From: Rickettsiales bacterium
GTDB taxonomy: Bacteria; Pseudomonadota; Alphaproteobacteria; Rickettsiales; UBA1997
Length of the DNA stretch: 9,345 nucleotides
Assembly (NCBI GenBank): GCA_009693885.1
Contig: SHWK01000032.1
Location: forward strand, 1 to 9,345
Reading direction: 5' to 3'
Positions 1 to 4,288 of this stretch are shown one piece after another; within the stretch, counting starts at the first letter, position 1; each line of letters begins with the position of its first letter. Under the pieces are notes generated by a model that saw only the letters and a program-made list of their open reading frames with translations, was not told where the DNA came from and searched no databases. The position numbers and the translations under genes were made by a program.

Positions 1-81
1 CAATACCTGATAATCTTTGCCAAGGTATTTTCCGATGGTTTTGGCTTTAGCGGGAGATTCGACGATCAATAAATTTTTCAT
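1..81 (-). CDS. topA: DNA topoisomerase I, N-terminal 27 residues (cut by window edge)
   Basis: Reading the minus strand from an ATG at 81 gives 27 codons that run off the window start. The peptide contains LIVESPAKAKTIGKYLG, the signature opening of the TOPRIM domain of bacterial type IA topoisomerases; Glu8 corresponds to the conserved catalytic acidic residue near the N-terminus. The family relaxes negatively supercoiled DNA through a transient 5'-phosphotyrosine link and is normally essential in the cytoplasm. Only the first strand and helix of TOPRIM are visible, so the active-site tyrosine and C-terminal zinc ribbons cannot be checked. No Shine-Dalgarno sequence precedes the ATG. It is the first gene of its own transcript, judging from the promoter-like site at 127-155. 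Identification is very secure because the motif is specific. Confidence 0.95.
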   Translation of the reverse strand, partial: MKNLLIVESPAKAKTIGKYLGKDYQVL

Positions 82-126
82 GAATATTTTTGTTGTGAAA
101 AAAAATTATAGCTTTGAGAAGGCAAG

Positions 127-155
127 TATTTAGAGGCTTAAAAACAAAAAGTCAA
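127..155 (-). promoter_or_regulatory. Putative sigma-70 promoter of topA
   Basis: On the minus strand a -35 element TTGACT (150-155) and a -10 element TAAATA (127-132) are separated by exactly 17 bp, about 45 nt upstream of the topA ATG. Each hexamer differs from consensus at one or two positions. The assignment is by eye in AT-rich DNA, where such matches are fairly common, but the spacing and position are right. Confidence 0.5.
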
Positions 156-186
156 ACTCGTTATGCATCTTATTATGTCAAAATAG

Positions 187-249
187 GGTAAAAATTGCCT
201 TATTTTATGGCGGTTACGCAGGTAAAAATTGCCTCATGGCAGTTAGATT
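187..249. repeat. Short imperfect tandem duplication at the 3' end of the 153-aa gene
   Basis: A 14-base word, GGTAAAAATTGCCT, occurs at 187-200 and again at 221-234. Each copy is followed by a related stretch, ATGGCGGTTA in the first and ATGGCAGTTA in the second. The copies differ by about 5 bp in length. The duplication covers the last codons and stop of the minus-strand gene at 200-661. Confidence 0.7.
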
Positions 250-661
250 CAGATTCTAAGGTGATAGTGCCGTAAAAGCTCTGTACATCACTGATTACGC
301 CGTTATTAATGGTTATTATTGTCTCATAATTTCGATAGTTTCTCGGTAAGAAAAAACTGAGCAGTGGAATATATGATAAAGGCCCAAGTTTTCTTTCGCT
401 ATGATTGTAGCTTTTAAGTACATTATTACTTGAATCAATCCACTCAACCTTAGCTCTTTCGTAGTGCTGAAGAAGGTTTTTTTCAGTTGAGTAATGATTT
501 TTCTTATCATTCATTGCAGATTCCATAGCTAAGTTACGAAATTTAGCTATGGAATCTACGGAATTACTAACGCAACAAGGCAATAAAAACAAAAGTAATA
601 AAAATTTGGATTTTGTCAGTGACGGCAGATTGTAGGGTCTAGAAAAAATGGAGTTAGTCAT
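200..661 (-). CDS. Hypothetical small exported protein, possible lipoprotein
   Basis: This 153-residue protein is not recognised. Residues 19-28 form a strongly hydrophobic leucine-rich stretch followed by Cys29-Cys30 and serines, which suggests a signal peptide or atypical lipobox; proline just before the first Cys is unusual for signal peptidase II. After a helical, charged part (about 35-75) comes a beta-rich section with an LGPLSY-IPLLSFFLP segment (about 92-106) and an ITINNGVISDV strand-turn. That pattern loosely recalls small outer-membrane lipoproteins of the SmpA/BamE kind, an analogy rather than an assignment. The start codon shares one base with the stop of the upstream gene (TAATG), so translation is probably coupled. 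A 15-bp inverted repeat lies within codons for residues 35-48. The C-terminus is altered by a small tandem duplication. Confidence 0.65.
   Translation of the reverse strand: MTNSIFSRPYNLPSLTKSKFLLLLFLLPCCVSNSVDSIAKFRNLAMESAMNDKKNHYSTEKNLLQHYERAKVEWIDSSNNVLKSYNHSERKLGPLSYIPLLSFFLPRNYRNYETIITINNGVISDVQSFYGTITLESESNCHEAIFTCVTAIK
518..557. repeat. Perfect 15-bp inverted repeat inside a coding region
   Basis: Positions 518-532 and 543-557 are exact reverse complements (arm AGATTCCATAGCTAA), with a 10-nt loop at 533-542. A G-T wobble could close the stem by one more pair. It lies in frame within the 153-aa gene, encoding the segment DSIAKFRNLAMES, and could form a hairpin in the mRNA or a cruciform in DNA. 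Confidence 0.85.
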
Positions 662-1440
662 TAATTTTGATAATTTTTTAGCTTTTTTTCAATTTTAATT
701 CCACCTTGTTTTTGTAGGCGCATTTTTTTTGAATGTGCTTTTAAAAATTGACGCTCATGCTTTTTTATTGCCGCTTCTTCTTTTTTTTCAATTTGCTTTT
801 CTTCACCAAAATCAGATTTGGTTTTAGCAAGATTTTTGATTAGAATTTCTGGATTTTGATTTATTTTATCAGCAATTATTTTTAACTCTGTTTGATGGCC
901 TTTAAAAATTTTTAATAATTGTTTTTGATTTTTTTCAGCAAAATTATTTTTTATTATTTCAAAATCATCGCCCTTAATCAATGTTCCGCTTACGGAAGTA
1001 TGGTGAAACTTGATATGTCCTGCATAAGAAATTTTTCCTTCAACTACTTCAAAGGCAATTAAAGGAGGAGATTTTCGCTTGCCAGTTATGTTTGAAATAA
1101 CTGGTTCAATTTCTGTTGATTTCAAAGATTGAAAGCGTCGATTGATTACTCTATAGCCTTCAATTTCATACCAGCCGGGCTCCAGCATAATTATTTGATA
1201 ATAGTTTGATGGGTTAATTTTGATGCAACTTTTATCCTTTACCTCGCTTTCGAAGCTGGCTTGGCACCATGATAACGCTAGATAATCTGAATTTATTTTT
1301 AACAATACTATTCCTTTTTTATTTTCAGGAAAGCGATTGATAAAATTGTTAGAGCTGGGGATGGTTGAAAATAAAGGGTCAGTGAGAGCAAGACAAGAAG
1401 TGACTAATAGCAGAAAAAGAATGGTGAATATTTTTTGCAT
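661..1440 (-). CDS. Hypothetical lipoprotein, beta-rich domain plus basic C-terminal helix
   Basis: This 259-residue protein is unrecognised. It begins with a short signal sequence and a clear lipobox, Val-Thr-Ser-Cys16, so it should be lipidated and anchored to an envelope membrane. Residues about 40-155 look like a beta-sandwich: alternating hydrophobic strands, a MLEPGWYEIEGYRV segment (about 90-103) and an AFEVVEGKISYAGHIKF segment (about 129-145). This resembles the 'PG-x-Y' and 'G-x-I-x-Y-x-G' pattern of DUF2846-type lipoproteins, but the match is only by eye. From about 165 the protein becomes helical and very Lys/Glu-rich and ends in a basic tail, possibly coiled coil or nucleic-acid or peptidoglycan binding. 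Its stop overlaps the next gene's start by one base, so the two form a coupled pair. No convincing promoter or Shine-Dalgarno sequence was seen upstream. Confidence 0.75.
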   Translation of the reverse strand: MQKIFTILFLLLVTSCLALTDPLFSTIPSSNNFINRFPENKKGIVLLKINSDYLALSWCQASFESEVKDKSCIKINPSNYYQIIMLEPGWYEIEGYRVINRRFQSLKSTEIEPVISNITGKRKSPPLIAFEVVEGKISYAGHIKFHHTSVSGTLIKGDDFEIIKNNFAEKNQKQLLKIFKGHQTELKIIADKINQNPEILIKNLAKTKSDFGEEKQIEKKEEAAIKKHERQFLKAHSKKMRLQKQGGIKIEKKLKNYQN

Positions 1441-1512
1441 GGCAGTGTTTTTATTTTTTATGGTAGTTTTTTTGTATAAACAATATTTTCTAAGTTAAAT
1501 CTGATATATACC

Positions 1513-1594
1513 AAACCCGATTCAAACCACCGATCTTTTTCAATCAGGTTTCGATATTCGGGATCCCCGCAAGTGGGGCGCCACCCGTGTGGCG
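1513..1594. repeat. GC-rich hairpin cluster (possible palindromic repeat element)
   Basis: Three inverted repeats lie side by side in a non-coding spacer that is far richer in G+C than its surroundings. The first is AAACCCGATT (1513-1522) against AATCAGGTTT (1542-1551), with one internal mismatch. The second is CCCC (1565-1568) against GGGG (1575-1578). The third is CGCCAC (1579-1584) against GTGGCG (1589-1594), a perfect 6-bp stem with loop CCGT. The arrangement recalls the intergenic palindromic repeats common in Rickettsiales and other proteobacteria. Only one copy is in this window, so repeat status is inferred. Confidence 0.45.
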
Positions 1595-1602
1595 AAAAAA
1601 AA

Positions 1603-1646
1603 TTTAAAATATACTGAATCGACTTCTTGAAGTTGATTCAGTATAT
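1603..1646 (-). terminator. Strong intrinsic terminator of the ribH-nadC operon
   Basis: Arms at 1609-1625 and 1630-1646 pair over 17 bp with a single G-T wobble and a 4-nt loop. In the minus-strand direction the stem is followed at once by TTTAAATTTTTTTT, the expected U-tract. It begins 26 nt past the nadC stop codon, which is the right place to end that transcript. No comparable T-tract follows in the plus direction. Confidence 0.8.
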
Positions 1647-1671
1647 CTAAAAAAGTTTTTCTAAACTAAAA

Positions 1672-2532
1672 CTAATTTACATCTAAGCCAATATCAACGG
1701 CCCTTGCTGAATGAGTTAGGGCCCCAATTGATATAAAATCAACAGCAAGATTAGTAAAGTTTTTTATATTAGATAAATTAATTCCTCCCGAAATTTCAAT
1801 CAAACATTTTGTGCCGATAATTTTTTGTGCTTTTTTAATTTCTGCAACCGTCATATTATCGAGCATAATAATATCAGGGCTTGATTTTAAAGCCTCGGTG
1901 ACTTGTTGCAAATTATCGCACTCAACTTCAATTTTTAATTTTTTCTGCGCTTTCTTTGCAGAAAAAATTGCTTTTGTGATGCTACCAGCAGCGGCAATAT
2001 GATTATCTTTAATTAAAATCATATCAGATAAGTTCATCCGATGATTTTTTCCGCCACCAGTTGCAACGGCGTATTTTTCAAGGGATCGTAGCGTTGGAAT
2101 AGTTTTTCTAGTGTCTAAAATTTTAGTATTTTTACTTTTTATTAATTTTACAAATTGATTTGTAAAAGTTGCAACGCCGCTTAAATGTTGGATTAAATTA
2201 AGTATTACTCTTTCTGCGGCAAAAATTAATCTTGCATCGCCTTGGCCATTAGCTATTGATTTTAAAGGCTCTACGACATCACCATCTTTTGCTAAGATTT
2301 TTAATCTTAGTTTTGTATTAGCAAATTTCTTCGATTTTTGCAATTGATCAAAACAAATTTTTATCGCATCAATTCCACACAAAATAATATCTTCACGAGA
2401 CTTGATAGTAAAAGAGATTTGGTGGTTTTTAGGAATAGTTAAATCACTAGTAATATCATTAAAAGCACAATCTTCTTGAAGGGCTAAATCGATAATTTTT
2501 TGCAATTCGTTTTTCAAAGTTTGTTTCAACAT
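1672..2532 (-). CDS. nadC: Nicotinate-nucleotide pyrophosphorylase (quinolinate phosphoribosyltransferase)
   Basis: NadC converts quinolinate and PRPP to nicotinate mononucleotide, CO2 and pyrophosphate, the entry of the de novo pathway into NAD synthesis in the cytoplasm. At 286 residues it has the usual family length. Conserved motifs are present in order: a degenerate E-DCAFNDITSDL at the start of the N-terminal domain (20-31), ERVILN (107-112), TRKTIPTLR (141-149), EKYAVATGGGKNHR (152-165), LIKDNH (173-178), EVE (202-204), LDN (224-226), SGGI (248-251) and SIGALTHSA (268-276). These supply the basic quinolinate- and PRPP-binding residues and the acidic metal-site residues of the barrel. 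Its ATG overlaps the 3' end of the preceding gene by 7 nt (ATGTTGA), so translation is coupled. It is last in the operon; nadA and nadB are not nearby. Confidence 0.96.
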   Translation of the reverse strand: MLKQTLKNELQKIIDLALQEDCAFNDITSDLTIPKNHQISFTIKSREDIILCGIDAIKICFDQLQKSKKFANTKLRLKILAKDGDVVEPLKSIANGQGDARLIFAAERVILNLIQHLSGVATFTNQFVKLIKSKNTKILDTRKTIPTLRSLEKYAVATGGGKNHRMNLSDMILIKDNHIAAAGSITKAIFSAKKAQKKLKIEVECDNLQQVTEALKSSPDIIMLDNMTVAEIKKAQKIIGTKCLIEISGGINLSNIKNFTNLAVDFISIGALTHSARAVDIGLDVN

Positions 2533-3293
2533 TTTCTTGGATCAAAATTTTGATTTTTTAGTGTTTTTAAGCGATCATTAATAAAATAACGCATAAAATT
2601 CATCTCTTCAACGCTTATTTGGCGGCCACCGCTGTTATTATCCTCGATAATTTTTTGGATTATTGTAAAGGCCATGCAATTATTGCCTTGTTTAGCATAA
2701 ATAAATGCAGGCATTTGCTTGGTCCATAGCGGGGCGTTTTGAGCATTATTTTCACTTAACTTATAAGCTAATTTAAGTGCCCAATCTTCATTATGTAGAT
2801 CTTTCTGAGCGATAGTAATTGCTTGAAAAATCCACCACCAATTAGCGTCAAGGTCTTTGCTAGCATGCTCACTTAAATATTGAACAATATAAGCAGAATC
2901 TTCTTTTTTTTGTGTTTGTGAAAAATAATAAGAGGCTAAAGATGGCATTAAATTTGATTTTGCATTTAGGCTGTCAAGTAGCGTCAGCCATTGATAGAGG
3001 CGCAAATAATCATAATCTTTTAATGCGGTAAATTTAAGAAAAATATCACCAGAATTTTGAATACGAAAAGCTAGAGTACGAAAGAGAAATTCATTATCGC
3101 CAAAAGATGCAGCGCTTAGAAAATATTGATTTGGAGGGATGGGGATTATTTCATAATTTGGCTTGATATTCTCGGTTTGAGACCAAAAAATTATCTGTGA
3201 TGCAAAAGCTACAAAAAACGCATAAAGAAAAAAACGCAGCTTATCTATTTTAAAAAAACTTATTGGGGCCAAATTAAAAGGCTTATTTATCAT
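2526..3293 (-). CDS. Membrane-anchored hypothetical protein with helical-repeat-like domain
   Basis: This 255-residue protein has no recognised name. A single hydrophobic segment at about residues 20-37, preceded by Lys/Arg residues, predicts a signal anchor with the rest on the periplasmic side. The body is almost entirely helical, with aromatic-rich stretches: LSAASFGDNEFLFR (59-72), YDYLRLYQWLTLLDSL (94-109) and NWWWIFQ (141-147). It also contains paired Ala/Leu helices such as WALKLAYKLSEN and MAFTIIQKIIED. The pattern is compatible with a TPR-like solenoid, though no repeat consensus is strict. It sits between ribH and nadC, overlapping ribH by 11 nt and nadC by 7 nt, so it is co-expressed with both. 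NusB often follows ribH in proteobacteria; this protein is unrelated to NusB. A role in vitamin metabolism is not implied by the sequence itself. Confidence 0.8.
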   Translation of the reverse strand: MINKPFNLAPISFFKIDKLRFFLYAFFVAFASQIIFWSQTENIKPNYEIIPIPPNQYFLSAASFGDNEFLFRTLAFRIQNSGDIFLKFTALKDYDYLRLYQWLTLLDSLNAKSNLMPSLASYYFSQTQKKEDSAYIVQYLSEHASKDLDANWWWIFQAITIAQKDLHNEDWALKLAYKLSENNAQNAPLWTKQMPAFIYAKQGNNCMAFTIIQKIIEDNNSGGRQISVEEMNFMRYFINDRLKTLKNQNFDPRKC

Positions 3294-3717
3294 TTATGCC
3301 AAATTGTTTTTGCAATTCTATCATGCGCAAACAGGCGGCAACAGCGAATCCGCCCTTATCTTTTTGTGTTGGATCGGCTCTAACAATGGCTTGATCATCA
3401 TTTTCAACAGTTAAAATTCCATTACCAATTGCCAAATGTTTTTTAAGTGAAAGCTTCATCAGCCCGCGCGCACTTTCATTAGCAACTATATCGTAATGCG
3501 AGGTTTCTCCACGAATAACACAACCTAACGCAACAAAACCAGCATATTTTTTTGATTCGATAGCAAAAGAGATGGCGCTAGGGATTTCGAGGGCGCCCAT
3601 CACATTAATAACCTCATAATCAAGGCCAGCTTGCTTAAGCTTAGCAATTGCGCCATTTAGCAATAAATCTGATATTTCAGGATAAAATCTTGCTTCGACA
3701 ATTAAAATTTTTTTCAT
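3283..3717 (-). CDS. ribH: 6,7-dimethyl-8-ribityllumazine synthase (riboflavin synthase beta chain)
   Basis: Lumazine synthase condenses 5-amino-6-ribitylaminouracil with 3,4-dihydroxy-2-butanone 4-phosphate, the penultimate step of riboflavin synthesis. The 144-residue length fits the family, which assembles as pentamers or icosahedral 60-mers in the cytoplasm. Visible motifs are GALEIP (41-46), GCVIRGETSHYDIVANE (65-81) with catalytic His74, AIGNGILTVEN (96-106), the QAIVRADP segment carrying the phosphate-binding Arg113, and DKGGFAVAACL (120-130), the counterpart of the usual NKG-x-EAA helix. The N-terminal arm is short. It is the first gene of a three-gene minus-strand operon and starts from a divergent spacer. 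No Shine-Dalgarno sequence is seen before its ATG, as is typical in this window. Confidence 0.97.
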   Translation of the reverse strand: MKKILIVEARFYPEISDLLLNGAIAKLKQAGLDYEVINVMGALEIPSAISFAIESKKYAGFVALGCVIRGETSHYDIVANESARGLMKLSLKKHLAIGNGILTVENDDQAIVRADPTQKDKGGFAVAACLRMIELQKQFGINDK

Positions 3718-3733
3718 TACTATTAATGATTAG

Positions 3734-3752
3734 TTGTTAAACTGGGTAACAA
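3734..3752. promoter_or_regulatory. Dyad TTGTTA-N7-TAACAA between divergent operons
   Basis: The spacer between ribH (minus) and the MnhE-like gene (plus) holds a perfect inverted repeat, TTGTTA at 3734-3739 and TAACAA at 3747-3752. The left arm also serves as the likely -35 element of the plus-strand promoter. This would suit a regulator acting on one or both operons, but a 6-bp dyad could occur by chance. Confidence 0.3.
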
Positions 3753-3761
3753 TAATATATT
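3734..3761 (+). promoter_or_regulatory. Putative promoter of the mnhE-like/ligA/yidD/ankyrin operon
   Basis: TTGTTA (3734-3739) and TATATT (3756-3761) are spaced by 16 bp, with the -10 element 33 nt before the ATG at 3795. Later genes in the plus-strand run are too tightly packed to need their own promoters, so this is the most likely start of the whole unit. By-eye assignment. Confidence 0.45.
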
Positions 3762-3794
3762 ACGCGGCCAGATTCCGCTTACATTCAAGCAAAT

Positions 3795-4286
3795 ATGCTC
3801 AACATTTTCAACCTATTTTTATTTTTATTATTATTATGGGCGGGGTTAATGCTTTCTAGCGCCCATGTTTCTTGGGTTTACGCATCATTCGGAATAATAT
3901 TTTCGGCAATTATTAGTTTTGCATCTTTCAAGCTTAAACTCATCAAAAAAGAGAGTGAGTTGCTTTATTTGAGTCTTGGTTTTTATCGTCATTTTGTAAA
4001 ATTTTATTGCAAAAATTTTACAAAATCATGTTATTTAATTTTTTTGATGGCATTCAGCAAAAAGCCAATGAGGCCACTGCTTTATTCTGTTCCGATTGAT
4101 TATGATACTAAATTTAATCCAGCTTTAATGGTTGCGAGTATCAATATGTCATCTGGTATTTTTTGTATCGGAGTTAAAGAAAATTTTTTCTATATTCACG
4201 CGATAGATGAAAAATATTTTAATGATTTTGATTTATTCAAAATAAGAAAAAAATTACCAGAAATTAATGATGATAATTTAGTTTAA
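3795..4286 (+). CDS. MnhE/MrpE-like cation antiporter subunit E (orphan)
   Basis: This 163-residue protein has the architecture of Na+/H+ antiporter subunit E: two N-terminal membrane helices (about 3-21 and 25-45), a basic amphipathic stretch (about 50-95), and a small C-terminal soluble domain. The segment VASINMSSGIFCIGV-FFYIHAIDE (113-139) aligns by eye with the family's 'ANSITLTPGT...VHAL' signature, although the TPGT core is degraded to MSSGIF. In Mrp complexes subunit E works with A-D, F and G in multi-subunit cation/proton antiport at the cytoplasmic membrane. No other mrp gene is within the window, so the protein either partners with subunits encoded elsewhere or has changed role. 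It starts the plus-strand operon and ends 2 nt before ligA. Family assignment is fairly likely, function less so. Confidence 0.65.
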   Translation: MLNIFNLFLFLLLLWAGLMLSSAHVSWVYASFGIIFSAIISFASFKLKLIKKESELLYLSLGFYRHFVKFYCKNFTKSCYLIFLMAFSKKPMRPLLYSVPIDYDTKFNPALMVASINMSSGIFCIGVKENFFYIHAIDEKYFNDFDLFKIRKKLPEINDDNLV

Positions 4287-4288
4287 AA

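Noticed and set aside
316..510. Plus-strand open frame of 64 codons
   Set aside because: It lies opposite the 153-aa minus-strand gene, has no recognisable domain and no promoter; antisense shadow.
3718..3794. FMN riboswitch ahead of ribH
   Set aside because: The spacer is only 77 bp and shows none of the conserved multi-helix core.
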